From NCBI GenBank assembly GCA_050252075.1, contig JBFWLP010000027.1:1-34447 (forward strand): a stretch of 34,447 bases of DNA, written 5' to 3'. The notes under the pieces were generated by a model. The model saw only the letters and a program-made list of their open reading frames with translations. It had not been told where the DNA came from and made no database searches. The stretch is from JAAYGT01 sp050252075. Its GTDB lineage: Bacteria > Pseudomonadota > Gammaproteobacteria > Burkholderiales > Burkholderiaceae_B. Of this stretch, positions 24,772 to 32,732 are shown in pieces; the stretch's first letter is position 1, and every line of letters begins with the position of its first letter. The translations under genes and the position numbers were made by a program.

Positions 24772-24794
24772 GCGCCGTCGCAACGCGATGGCGC
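24772..24794 (+). promoter_or_regulatory. stable stem-loop in the leader of the EncFtn gene
   Basis: GCGCCGTCGC and GCGATGGCGC form a 10-bp stem (one G-T pair) around AAC, 33 bases before the ATG and upstream of AAGGAG (24816-24821). No T run follows on the plus strand, so it is not a simple terminator. It could stabilise the mRNA or act as a regulatory hairpin or protein site. No Fur box was recognised. Confidence 0.45.
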
Positions 24795-24827
24795 TATTTC
24801 ACACGAATTCAAACCAAGGAGCACTTT

Positions 24828-25115
24828 ATGTCGAACGAAGGCTATCACGAACCCGTCTCTGAGCTCAGCGACGAAACCCGCGACATGCACCGTGCCATTA
24901 TTTCGCTAATGGAAGAGCTCGAGGCCGTTGACTGGTACAACCAGCGTGTTGATGCCTGTAAAGATCCGGAACTGAAGGCGGTGCTGGCCCACAACCGCGA
25001 CGAAGAAAAAGAGCACGCCGCCATGACCATCGAATGGATACGCCGCCGTGATCCCCGGTTCGACAAAGAGCTGCGCGACTGGCTGTTTACCGACAAGCCG
25101 CTGGCCCACCATTAA
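24828..25115 (+). CDS. encapsulated-ferritin-type (EncFtn) ferroxidase without targeting tail
   Basis: The 95-residue, two-helix protein matches the core of Rhodospirillum rubrum EncFtn. From my memory of that protein the iron residues align at a constant offset of two: Glu30, Glu60 and His63 (its ferroxidase Glu32, Glu62, His65), Glu29 and Glu32 (entry sites), Trp36, Tyr37 and Glu59. Motifs are MEELEAVDWYNQRVD and AHNRDEEKEHAAM. EncFtn forms ring decamers that oxidise Fe(II) but cannot store iron unless housed in an encapsulin shell, which they reach through a C-terminal GSLK-type tail. Here the protein ends at DKPLAHH right after the core, and no shell gene is in the window. AAGGAG lies 6 bases before the ATG. 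It is divergent from the SLC13 permease and convergent with the membrane hydrolase. Confidence 0.88.
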   Translation: MSNEGYHEPVSELSDETRDMHRAIISLMEELEAVDWYNQRVDACKDPELKAVLAHNRDEEKEHAAMTIEWIRRRDPRFDKELRDWLFTDKPLAHH

Positions 25116-25124
25116 GCAGTTGCA

Positions 25125-26201
25125 TCAGAAAAACCGGCCGGGTGCCCGTGGCGGCTGTTGCGTCATGCGCGGCTCCCAGTCGGCCAGCGGCAAGGGAGGG
25201 TGTTGGCGATAAATGCGCGTCAGCACCCGCCGCAGTTCCGACGTTCCCCGGTTGGTTGGCCAATACGACGGTGTAACGACTTCCCAGGTGCCCGCCGGCC
25301 CGGTACGTTGGCCAACCAGAAACCGGAATGAATAGTAGCCGGTGCCCAATCCCATACGAAGATCGGTCACCACCAGCTGGCCATTAATGTCGTCGTAGCG
25401 AAGCCAGTTTCCCGTAAACCAGCGCAGGCCGGCAAGTTGCTCCGTTTCGGGCAAGGCCCGCCCCAGTTCCGAGTTCAGCGGCAGCGTAATGTATTCGGGC
25501 GGCGCCGTATCCAGCAGGCCGCCGATCGCCTCGACGTAGTGGTCGTCAGCCGTGCGCACCACCACCCGCCACAGCAAAATGGAGAATGGCTCCGGGGTGG
25601 AGAATGTCGCCACCGGTTGCAGGCCCGTCTGCTCAACGGCGCGAAGCACGCGGCTTTCCACGGTATGCTTGGCCGCCACGGAAAGACCCAGGTACAGAAC
25701 GGAGCAAGCCAGCGCCCCCGTCACCAGCCGGTAGGTTTTCGGCCCATAGCCCGCCGTCAGGCCCACGACGACGGCAATGACCAGTGGCAGGGTGAAGAAG
25801 GGGTCGATAATGAACAGTGATGACCAACTGGAAGGCGTGGGCATGAATGGCCAGAACAGCTGGGTGCCGTAGGCCGTGAATGCGTCGAGCAGCGGGTGGG
25901 TGATCAGCACCAGCCATATGGCCAGGAACAGGCGCCACGCCCCGTATTCCGGCGAAGGCCAGAAGCGCCGAACCACGCCAGTGAGCAGGGCGGACACGCC
26001 GGTAAGTACGAACACGGAATGGGAAAAGCCCCGGTGGTTGATCATTCCCGAGATCGGGTCGCCGTAATCGATAAGCACATCGAGGTCGGGCAGGGTACCC
26101 AGCACCGCACCCGCAAGCAATGCCTTGCGCAACCCCTGATAGCGCCCCAGCACCGCCCCCTGAATCGCCGCGCCAAAGACCGCCTGTGTGACTGAATCCA
26201 T
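25125..26201 (-). CDS. YdjM-family membrane-bound metal-dependent hydrolase
   Basis: The 358-residue protein has an N-terminal DUF457/YdjM-type part: MDSVTQAVFGAAIQGAVLG, LPDLDVLIDYGDP, NHRGFSHSVFVL and THPLLDAFTAYGTQLFWPF, with His and Asp residues on membrane helices that may bind metal, and about four to five membrane segments. The C-terminal half (about 185-358) is a soluble domain ending in a Pro/Arg-rich tail. In this family YfhO-type members of unknown function have the same layout. The ATG at 26201 was chosen because the family begins MDSxTQ; the frame is open to 26228. Its stop lies 9 bases from the EncFtn stop. Confidence 0.85.
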   Translation of the reverse strand: MDSVTQAVFGAAIQGAVLGRYQGLRKALLAGAVLGTLPDLDVLIDYGDPISGMINHRGFSHSVFVLTGVSALLTGVVRRFWPSPEYGAWRLFLAIWLVLITHPLLDAFTAYGTQLFWPFMPTPSSWSSLFIIDPFFTLPLVIAVVVGLTAGYGPKTYRLVTGALACSVLYLGLSVAAKHTVESRVLRAVEQTGLQPVATFSTPEPFSILLWRVVVRTADDHYVEAIGGLLDTAPPEYITLPLNSELGRALPETEQLAGLRWFTGNWLRYDDINGQLVVTDLRMGLGTGYYSFRFLVGQRTGPAGTWEVVTPSYWPTNRGTSELRRVLTRIYRQHPPLPLADWEPRMTQQPPRAPGRFF

Positions 26202-26319
26202 AGTATCCCCGCTCAATTCAGCCCGCATGATACCGGAAACGCGGCTAAGTCATTGGCGTTAAAATGGGTTTTTTGCTCGCCATGCCAGGCTGTCGAGCCC
26301 GTTTTCTTCCGGTTTCCCT

Positions 26320-27366
26320 ATGGCCAATTACCACATTGCTGCGTTGTACAAGTTTGTTCACTTACCCGATTACGCAACACGACGCGACCCGCTTCAGGCC
26401 TTCTGCGAACAGCACGGCGTGAAGGGCACCTTGTTGCTGGCCGAAGAGGGCATCAATGGGACCATTGCCGGTTCGGATCAGGCCATTCAGGCCGTGCTGG
26501 CGCATTTGCGTGCCGATCCCCGGCTGGCCACGCTGGAGCACAAATCGTCGTGGGCCGACACCATGCCGTTCTACCGCATGAAGGTCAAGCTCAAGCGCGA
26601 AATCGTCACCATGGGCGTACCGAATGTGCATGCGCAAACCCAGGCAGGCACGTACGTGCCGCCTGAGCAATGGAACGATCTGATCAGCGCCCCCGATGTG
26701 GTGGTGGTCGATGTACGCAACGACTACGAAGTATCCATCGGCACCTTCGAGGGTGCCGTCAACCCGCACACCACCTCGTTTACCCAGTTTCCGGAATGGG
26801 TGAAAGAGCAATCCCAAGAAGGCGGCGTACTGGCCGGCGGCGCGCGTGTGGCCATGTTCTGCACCGGCGGTATACGCTGCGAGAAGTCAACGGCCTACCT
26901 GAAGTCGCAAGGGTTTGAGAACGTGTATCACTTGCAAGGCGGCATTCTGAAATACTTGGAAACCGTACCGCAGGAACAAAGCCGGTGGCGCGGGGAATGC
27001 TTTGTTTTCGATGAGCGTGTGTCGGTCCGGCATGGCCTGGAGCCCGGCCAGTACGCATTGTGCCGTGCCTGCCGCCAGCCGCTCAGCGCCAATGACAAGG
27101 CCTCGCCCTTGTTCGTCGAAGGCGTGAGCTGCCCGCATTGCCACGACAAGCACACCGACGAGCAGAAAAGCCGTTTTGCCGAGCGGCAACGTCAGGTCGA
27201 ACTGGCGCGTCATCGCGCCGAACGCCATATCGGCGTGCGTGTGGAAGAAAAAAAAGCGGCCAAGGAGCATGCTCTGGAACTGGCGCGCCGTCGTGCCCAG
27301 GAGCGACAGCAGGCGCAGCGTACGCAGCCGCAAGCGGATTCGCACGCTGATCCGGGTCGGAATTAA
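26320..27366 (+). CDS. trhO: tRNA uridine(34) hydroxylase TrhO (rhodanese family)
   Basis: TrhO (YceA) hydroxylates uridine 34 of certain tRNAs, an oxygen-dependent step toward 5-carboxymethoxy or methoxyuridine. The 348-residue protein has the N-terminal acylphosphatase-like domain (GVKGTLLLAEEGINGTIAGS), a rhodanese domain with the catalytic Cys181 in MFCTGGIRCEKSTAYLKS, and a C-terminal cysteine-containing segment (LCRACRQPLS and CPHCHDKH) that could bind zinc. The last 60 residues are very rich in Arg, Glu, Lys and Gln. It overlaps the next gene by one base (TAATG). Confidence 0.93.
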   Translation: MANYHIAALYKFVHLPDYATRRDPLQAFCEQHGVKGTLLLAEEGINGTIAGSDQAIQAVLAHLRADPRLATLEHKSSWADTMPFYRMKVKLKREIVTMGVPNVHAQTQAGTYVPPEQWNDLISAPDVVVVDVRNDYEVSIGTFEGAVNPHTTSFTQFPEWVKEQSQEGGVLAGGARVAMFCTGGIRCEKSTAYLKSQGFENVYHLQGGILKYLETVPQEQSRWRGECFVFDERVSVRHGLEPGQYALCRACRQPLSANDKASPLFVEGVSCPHCHDKHTDEQKSRFAERQRQVELARHRAERHIGVRVEEKKAAKEHALELARRRAQERQQAQRTQPQADSHADPGRN

Positions 27367-28022
27367 TGTCGTCGCTGCCTGTCCTGTACTCGTTTCGGCG
27401 GTGTCCGTATGCCATGCGGGCCCGACTTGCCCTGGCCGTGAGCGGCCGGCAGTGCGAGTTACGCGAAATTGTGTTGCGCGACAAACCGCAGGCCATGTTA
27501 AGCGCATCGCCCAAGGGCACCGTGCCGGTCCTGGTTCTGCCCGATGGCCGGGTACTGGACGAAAGCCTCGACATCATGCACTGGGCATTGCATGACAATG
27601 ACCCGCAACAATGGCTGCAACCTGAAGGTGGGACACTGGCCGATGCCATGGCGCTGGTGGCCTGGTGTGACGGGCCTTTCAAGCACAACCTTGACCGCTA
27701 CAAGTATCCGCCGCGCTATGTGCACGAAAATGCCGATCCGCTTGCCTGTCGCGATGCGGCCGCCGTCTGGCTGCAGGCATTGAATGATCGTCTGCATGAC
27801 GGGGGCTACCTTCTGGGGGGCCGCCCGTGTATTGCAGACACCGCCATATTTCCGTTTGTGCGGCAATATGCCCATACCGATGGCGAATGGTTTGCCGGCC
27901 GGCCCTGGCCGAATTTGCACGCCTGGCTGCAGGGTTGGCTGGCTTCGCCCCTGTTCGGGGCGGTGATGCCCAAGTTTCCCGTATGGCAGGCGGGCACGCA
28001 AGGGCCCGCCTTTCCGGCCTGA
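27366..28022 (+). CDS. glutathione S-transferase family protein
   Basis: The 218-residue protein has an N-terminal thioredoxin-like domain starting LPVLYSFRRCPYAMRARLAL. The CPYA motif is like glutaredoxin 2 and the Cys-type GSTs, and a glutathione-binding SPKGTVPVLVLPDG with VLDESLDI follows. A helical C-terminal domain includes YLLGGRPCIADTAIFPFVRQ. A Cys at the active position suggests thiol-disulfide or deglutathionylation chemistry rather than classical conjugation. It starts within the trhO stop codon (TAATG), so it is translationally coupled to a tRNA modification enzyme. The substrate is unknown. Confidence 0.88.
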   Translation: MSSLPVLYSFRRCPYAMRARLALAVSGRQCELREIVLRDKPQAMLSASPKGTVPVLVLPDGRVLDESLDIMHWALHDNDPQQWLQPEGGTLADAMALVAWCDGPFKHNLDRYKYPPRYVHENADPLACRDAAAVWLQALNDRLHDGGYLLGGRPCIADTAIFPFVRQYAHTDGEWFAGRPWPNLHAWLQGWLASPLFGAVMPKFPVWQAGTQGPAFPA

Positions 28023-28040
28023 ACGTTCGGGCCGTAAAAG

Positions 28041-28457
28041 CTAGGCGTTCGGGGGGTCGAAAGCGCCTTCTTCCTGAAGCACCTGGTTGGCCACCTTGAA
28101 GGCATCCAGGGCAGCCGGCACGCCGCAATAAACCGTTGCCTGCAGCAAGACTTCCTTGATTTCGTCGACGGTGACGCCGTTGGTCAAGGCTCCTTTCACG
28201 TGCAGGCGGATTTCCGCCGGCCGGTTCAGGGCGGTAAGCATGGCCAGGTTCAGCAGGCTGCGTGTTTTCCGGTCAAGGCCGGGGCGGTTCCAGATATAGC
28301 CCCAGGCCCATTCGGTCGTGATGTGCTGCATGCCCATCATGAACTCGTTGGCCTTGGCCAGCGATCCGTCAACGTACTCGGAACCCAGTACCTCGCGCCG
28401 TGTGGTCAGGCCTTCATTGAACAGTTGTTCCAGCGTTTTTTGCTTGTCTGCCGACAT
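28041..28457 (-). CDS. carboxymuconolactone decarboxylase family protein
   Basis: The 138-residue protein matches the CMD/AhpD-like fold and is closest in pattern to PcaC: RKTRSLLNLAMLTALNRPAE, LHVKGALTNGVTVDEIKEVLLQ and YCGVPAALDAF with a single Cys at 111 rather than the CxxC of AhpD. PcaC decarboxylates 4-carboxymuconolactone in protocatechuate breakdown. No other aromatic degradation gene is nearby and it follows fabI by 18 bases, so a pca role is doubtful and the true substrate is open. It is the last gene of the gloB-mltD-fabI unit and is convergent with the GST. Confidence 0.87.
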   Translation of the reverse strand: MSADKQKTLEQLFNEGLTTRREVLGSEYVDGSLAKANEFMMGMQHITTEWAWGYIWNRPGLDRKTRSLLNLAMLTALNRPAEIRLHVKGALTNGVTVDEIKEVLLQATVYCGVPAALDAFKVANQVLQEEGAFDPPNA

Positions 28458-28475
28458 GATGTCTTCCTGTCAAGG

Positions 28476-29258
28476 TTATTCCATGCCGGGCACAATGACC
28501 GAAAAGCCACCGTCGACATGGGTGATTTCACCGGTAACCCCGGCCGCCAGATCCGACAGCAGGAATGCCGCTACATTGCCGACATCTTCAATAGTGATAT
28601 TGCGACGGATGGGCGCATGGGTTTCCACGAACTTCAGTATGGCGGAAAAATCTTTGATCCCGCTTGCCGCCAGCGTTTTGATGGGGCCGGCCGAGATGCC
28701 GTTGGCGCGAATGCCGTGCGGGCCCAGCGAGGCCGCCAGATAGCGCACGCTGGCTTCCAGTGAGGCTTTGGCCAAGCCCATGGTGTTGTAGTTGGGAACC
28801 ACTTTTTCGGCGCCCAGGTAAGTTAGCGTGAGCACCGAGCTCTTGCGCCCCTTCAGCAAGGGCAGGGCTGCTTTCGCAAGGGCGGGAAAGCTGTAGGCCG
28901 AGATGTCGTGCGCAATACGGAAGTTCTCGCGCGTCATGCCGTCGAGGAAATTGCCTGCAATGGCTTCGCGCGGCGCGAAGCCAATAGAGTGCACCAGGCC
29001 GTCCAGGCCTTCCCAGCGCTCGCACAGGCTGGCGATGGCCTGGTCGATCTGGCCGTCGTCGGCCACATCACAGGGGATGACAATGTCGCTACCCAGCTCG
29101 GCCGCGTATTCCTGAACGCGCTCCTTGAAACGATCGCCCACATAAGTGAATGCCAGTTCGGCGCCTTCACGACGGCAGGCGGCCGCAATGCCCCAGGCAA
29201 TGGAGCGGTTGGAAATAACGCCGGTGATGAGTAGGCGCTTGCCCGTCAGGAAACCCAT
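28476..29258 (-). CDS. fabI: enoyl-[acyl-carrier-protein] reductase (NADH)
   Basis: FabI makes the last reduction in each round of fatty acid elongation. The 260-residue protein is a short-chain dehydrogenase of FabI type: ITGVISNRSIAWGIA for NADH binding, and the catalytic Tyr157 and Lys164 in NYNTMGLAKASLEAS with Tyr147 before it (E. coli Tyr156, Lys163, Tyr146). HSIGFAP carries Gly93, the residue changed in many triclosan-resistant mutants; here it is the sensitive-type Gly. It lies 29 bases after mltD. Confidence 0.96.
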   Translation of the reverse strand: MGFLTGKRLLITGVISNRSIAWGIAAACRREGAELAFTYVGDRFKERVQEYAAELGSDIVIPCDVADDGQIDQAIASLCERWEGLDGLVHSIGFAPREAIAGNFLDGMTRENFRIAHDISAYSFPALAKAALPLLKGRKSSVLTLTYLGAEKVVPNYNTMGLAKASLEASVRYLAASLGPHGIRANGISAGPIKTLAASGIKDFSAILKFVETHAPIRRNITIEDVGNVAAFLLSDLAAGVTGEITHVDGGFSVIVPGME

Positions 29259-29287
29259 GTGTGATCCTTGTTGTTTGATTTGAAAGC

Positions 29288-30676
29288 TTAGCCGCGCGCG
29301 TCGGTGCCCGGCACACGCAGTTTCTCACCTTTGGAAAGCGTGTTGCCTTTCAGATTGTTAAGCCGCCGCAGCTCGGTTACCGATGTGTTGTAGCGTTTGG
29401 CCAGCGCATACAGCGTATCGCCGCCGCGCACGGTATGCGTACGCAAGGTGGGCTGACGCCGCAGCACGACGACGTCTTTCTGGTTCTGGCGTCGCGGTTG
29501 TGCCGTTTTGGCTGCAGGGGGGCTGGTTTCAAGCGATGCCAGGCGCAGGTTGCCCGGGCCGCGGTGGCCTTGCGCCGGTGGTGCCGGAATGAGCAGCGCC
29601 TGCGCAACGGCCGTTGATTTGTTGCGACTGATACCGTTCACCGCGCGCAGCTCGTTCAGGCTGATCCCGTGTTTCTTGGCAATGGCGGCGTATGACTCGC
29701 CCCGTTTCGTCTGGTAGGTGGTCCAGGAACTGAGCGGGCCCTCGTAGCTGGCCAGATTGGTCTGGAACGTTTCAACGCGGTCGGTGGGAATGAGCAGAAC
29801 TGGATTGTGGGCGGCCAGAATGGTGGGGCGATTGTACGAGGCGTTCAGCGCCTTGAATTCCTCGACCGGCATTTCCGCCAGTTGGGCGGCGACCTTGATG
29901 TCGATATCCTGGGTTTTCTTGATGGTGGTGAAGTAGGGCGTATTCTGAACCGAGGGCAGCGCCAGGCCGTATTTGCGGGGGTTGGCGATCAGGTTCTTGA
30001 TCGCCTGAAGCTTGGGAATATAGTTGCGGGTTTCGTCGGGCAGTTTCAGCGAGGCGTAGTCGGTGGCCAAGCCGGCGCGCTCGTTCTTTTCCATGGCCCG
30101 TCGTACCGCCCCTTCGCCCCAGTTGTACGAGGCCAGCGCCAGGTACCAGTCGCCCTGGAAATCGTACAGGTAGGTCAGGTATTCCAGCGCTGCGTTGGTG
30201 GACAAAATGGGGTCGCGCCGCAGGTCGCGCCAGACGTCCTGGTGCAAGTTGAAGTGCCGGCCAGTGCTGGGTATGAACTGCCAGAGCCCCGACGCATGGG
30301 CACGCGAATAGGCCTCGGGGTTGTAGGCGCTTTCCACAAACGGCAGCAGGGCCAGTTCCGTGGGCAAGCCGCGTCGCTCAAGCTCGTCGACGATGTGGTA
30401 AAGATACTTGCCGGCCCGTGTACTCATGGTGAGCACGGATTCAGGTCGCGATGCGTAGTACTGTGTCCAGTGCTCGGTAAGCTCGCTTTGGTAGTTGGGT
30501 ATGGCGAACCCGCGCCGGATGCGATCCCACATGTCGCGTGGCGGGTTGGTCAGGTCGATGGTGCGGGAGGTGTCGGCGGCGACATACGCCTTACCGGGTT
30601 TACCGTCTTGCGAGGTGGTTGCACACCCTGCAAGTACCGCCACCAGAATCAATATGAGTAATCGTAGGCCGTTCAT
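29288..30676 (-). CDS. mltD: membrane-bound lytic murein transglycosylase D
   Basis: MltD cleaves glycan strands to give 1,6-anhydro-MurNAc ends, the substrate class later recycled by AnmK. The 462-residue protein has a lipoprotein signal with Cys18 in VLAGC, a lysozyme-like SLT domain with catalytic Glu115 in LPFVESAYNPEAYS and SGLWQFIPSTGRHF, and two LysM domains (about 320-364 and 412-457, each with a GESYAAIA or GDTLYALA motif). E. coli MltD likewise carries LysM repeats. The ATG at 30676 (MNGLRLLILIL) gives the signal peptide; the upstream open frame lies in gloB. It is 10 bases after gloB. Confidence 0.94.
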   Translation of the reverse strand: MNGLRLLILILVAVLAGCATTSQDGKPGKAYVAADTSRTIDLTNPPRDMWDRIRRGFAIPNYQSELTEHWTQYYASRPESVLTMSTRAGKYLYHIVDELERRGLPTELALLPFVESAYNPEAYSRAHASGLWQFIPSTGRHFNLHQDVWRDLRRDPILSTNAALEYLTYLYDFQGDWYLALASYNWGEGAVRRAMEKNERAGLATDYASLKLPDETRNYIPKLQAIKNLIANPRKYGLALPSVQNTPYFTTIKKTQDIDIKVAAQLAEMPVEEFKALNASYNRPTILAAHNPVLLIPTDRVETFQTNLASYEGPLSSWTTYQTKRGESYAAIAKKHGISLNELRAVNGISRNKSTAVAQALLIPAPPAQGHRGPGNLRLASLETSPPAAKTAQPRRQNQKDVVVLRRQPTLRTHTVRGGDTLYALAKRYNTSVTELRRLNNLKGNTLSKGEKLRVPGTDARG

Positions 30677-30686
30677 TCGTCTTCTG

Positions 30687-31472
30687 TCAGAAGTTGTTCT
30701 TCCATTCGCGCAGGCCGGCAAATACGTCGGCGGGTAACTGCAGTGTGCTGCCCGCATAGTCGCTTGCGGCGCGCATGACCGCCGGCTCGGAGAGTCTGCA
30801 GAAAGGGTTGGTATCCCGTTCGAGCGCGATGGTTGAAGGTAACGTTGGTATTTCGCTGCGCCGTAGCTCTTGCACCTGCTGAAACCGTTGCTGCAACAAG
30901 GGGTTGTCAGGCTCGACGTGCAGTGCCCAGCGCAAATTCGCCAGGGTATATTCGTGTGCACAGCACACCAACGTTTCCGGCGGTAAACGCGTAAGTTTAC
31001 CTAAAGAATCCACCATTTGCGCAGCAGTTCCCTCGAACAGGCGTCCGCACCCCCCCGCAAAAAGCGTATCGCCGCAGAAAACAAGGGGTTCGCCGGTTTC
31101 CAGGTGGCCGAAATAGGCAATGTGGCCGGCAGTGTGACCGGGGACATCGAGCACATGGGCTACCATGTCGATTCCCGGCAGCTCTACACGGTTGCCTTCT
31201 TTCAGCCGGTAATCGCAATGGGGCAGTTTTTCCGTGGCCGGGCCGTACACCTGGGCGTTTGTCTGGCGACGCAGTTGCTGAACACCTCCCACGTGGTCGC
31301 CGTGGTGGTGGGTCAGTAAAATGGCGTCCAGCGTCAGCTGGTGTTCTTCCAGAAATGCCTCGATGGGGGCGGCATCGCCGGGGTCCACCACGACGGCGCG
31401 ACCGTTTTTATGCAGTACCCACAGATAGTTGTCATTGAAGGCCGGAACGGGAACGAGTCGGGTTGCAGTCAT
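30687..31472 (-). CDS. gloB: hydroxyacylglutathione hydrolase (glyoxalase II)
   Basis: GloB hydrolyses S-lactoylglutathione to lactate and glutathione, ending methylglyoxal detoxification. The 261-residue protein has the metallo-beta-lactamase metal site THHHGDHVGG (His55, His57, Asp59, His60), then DVPGHTAGHIAYFG, FCGDTLFAGGCGRLFEG and the C-terminal CAHEYTLANLRWAL. The start at 31472 (MTATRLVPVPAFNDNY) is family-like. It is divergent from the methyltransferase with only 19 bases between start codons. The mltD-gloB-yafS-rnhA order is also that of E. coli. Confidence 0.96.
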   Translation of the reverse strand: MTATRLVPVPAFNDNYLWVLHKNGRAVVVDPGDAAPIEAFLEEHQLTLDAILLTHHHGDHVGGVQQLRRQTNAQVYGPATEKLPHCDYRLKEGNRVELPGIDMVAHVLDVPGHTAGHIAYFGHLETGEPLVFCGDTLFAGGCGRLFEGTAAQMVDSLGKLTRLPPETLVCCAHEYTLANLRWALHVEPDNPLLQQRFQQVQELRRSEIPTLPSTIALERDTNPFCRLSEPAVMRAASDYAGSTLQLPADVFAGLREWKNNF

Positions 31473-31491
31473 GTTTTTGGAGAATAATGGA

Positions 31492-32256
31492 ATGGACCAA
31501 CCGCCAAGCCTGGAACTGGCGCAATGGCTGAACACCCCGCCCGGACAGTACGTAAAGGCGTGGGAGCAGCGTCAGTTTGATGCGATGGTTGCGAATGTCT
31601 TTGGTTATCATGCCATACAAATCGGTTTGCCCCAGTGGGATCTTCTGCGAGCTAATCGTATCCCGAATCGGGCCCGAACCATAGGGGTGGCTTCGGAATT
31701 ACATACACAAGGCGCGGCCATGGTGGTGGATCCCCTGGCACTGCCCTTCGAAAGCCAGAGCATCGACCTGCTGGTGCTGCCGCATGTGCTGGAATGTACA
31801 TACAATTCGCACCAGGTGCTGCGCGAGGCTGAACGCGTGCTTATGCCTGAAGGGCATGTGGTGATCTCGGGCTTCAACCCCTGGAGCCTGTGGGGAGTGT
31901 CCGATCGCATTCCGGGGCTGGACCCTATTTTACCGATTCCCACCGATGACCAGGTATCGCTGGCCCGCTTGAAGGACTGGTTCAAACTGCTGTCATTCGA
32001 GCTGGACCGGGGCCGCTTCGGGTGTTACGCCCCGCCGTGTGCGACCGATGCCTGGTTGCGTCGCTGGGCGTTCATGGATGCCGCCGGCGACCGGTGGTGG
32101 CCGGTATGCGGCGCCGTTTATGTCGTGTCCGCCGTCAAGCGCGTGGCCGGCATGCGACTGGTCGAGCCCCGCTGGAAGTCGGCCCGGCGGCGTGTGCGTG
32201 CCTCGTCGGTGGTGGCGAGCCGCCGGTCCGGTCACAGCGCACAACAAACCGAATAA
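31492..32256 (+). CDS. SAM-dependent methyltransferase (YafS-like)
   Basis: The 254-residue protein belongs to the class I methyltransferase group found between gloB and rnhA (E. coli YafS). The C-terminal half of the fold is clear: DPLALPFESQSIDLLVLPHVLE, EAERVLMPEGHVVISGFNPWSLWG. Motif I, normally a Gly-rich LDLGCGxG, is replaced by a weak HAIQIGLPQWDLL, which I recall as typical of this group. The substrate is unknown. The ATG at 31492 has GGAG at a good distance; an earlier in-frame ATG at 31471 lacks one and would overlap gloB. Basic residues dominate the last 40 positions. Confidence 0.87.
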   Translation: MDQPPSLELAQWLNTPPGQYVKAWEQRQFDAMVANVFGYHAIQIGLPQWDLLRANRIPNRARTIGVASELHTQGAAMVVDPLALPFESQSIDLLVLPHVLECTYNSHQVLREAERVLMPEGHVVISGFNPWSLWGVSDRIPGLDPILPIPTDDQVSLARLKDWFKLLSFELDRGRFGCYAPPCATDAWLRRWAFMDAAGDRWWPVCGAVYVVSAVKRVAGMRLVEPRWKSARRRVRASSVVASRRSGHSAQQTE

Positions 32257-32272
32257 TCCAATCAAAGAAGCA

Positions 32273-32731
32273 ATGAGTCATACGGATCAAGAACCGCAGG
32301 TAGATGTCTGGACGGACGGCGCCTGCAAAGGCAATCCCGGCCCGGGCGGCTGGGGCGTACTGTTGAAGTCGGGGCGCCATGAAAAGACCCTGTCCGGGGG
32401 CGAACCCGGCACCACCAACAACCGCATGGAGCTCATGGCCGTGATTCAGGCTCTAAGCGTCCTGAAGCGGCGTTGCCGGGTGGTTGTGCATACGGATTCC
32501 CAGTATGTGCAGAAGGGCATGACCGAATGGCTGCAGGGGTGGAAACGGCGTGGCTGGAAAACCGCCGACAAAAAACCTGTAAAAAACGCCGATCTGTGGC
32601 AGCAGCTGGACACCCTGGTGGGGTCTCACGATGTGCGCTGGCAATGGGTGCGAGGGCATGCCGGTGATCCGGGTAACGAACGGGCCGACCAACTGGCCAA
32701 CGAAGGTGTTTCGAAAGTGTTACGTGGCTGA
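32273..32731 (+). CDS. rnhA: ribonuclease HI
   Basis: RNase HI degrades RNA in RNA-DNA hybrids. The 152-residue protein has all catalytic residues: Asp15 in VWTDGACKGNPGPGG, Glu53 in NNRMELMAVI, Asp75 in HTDSQYV, Asp139 in NERADQLAN, and the flexible-loop His129 in RGHAG. The Trp- and Lys-rich handle (WLQGWKRRGWKTADKKPVKN) is present. The ATG at 32273 gives the family length. It follows the methyltransferase by 16 bases. In E. coli dnaQ lies beside rnhA; here an efflux operon follows instead. Confidence 0.96.
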   Translation: MSHTDQEPQVDVWTDGACKGNPGPGGWGVLLKSGRHEKTLSGGEPGTTNNRMELMAVIQALSVLKRRCRVVVHTDSQYVQKGMTEWLQGWKRRGWKTADKKPVKNADLWQQLDTLVGSHDVRWQWVRGHAGDPGNERADQLANEGVSKVLRG

Positions 32732-32732
32732 T

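Noticed and set aside
30677..30961. Upstream extension of the mltD frame
   Set aside because: It overlaps gloB and would remove the lipoprotein signal; the ATG at 30676 gives a proper lipobox.
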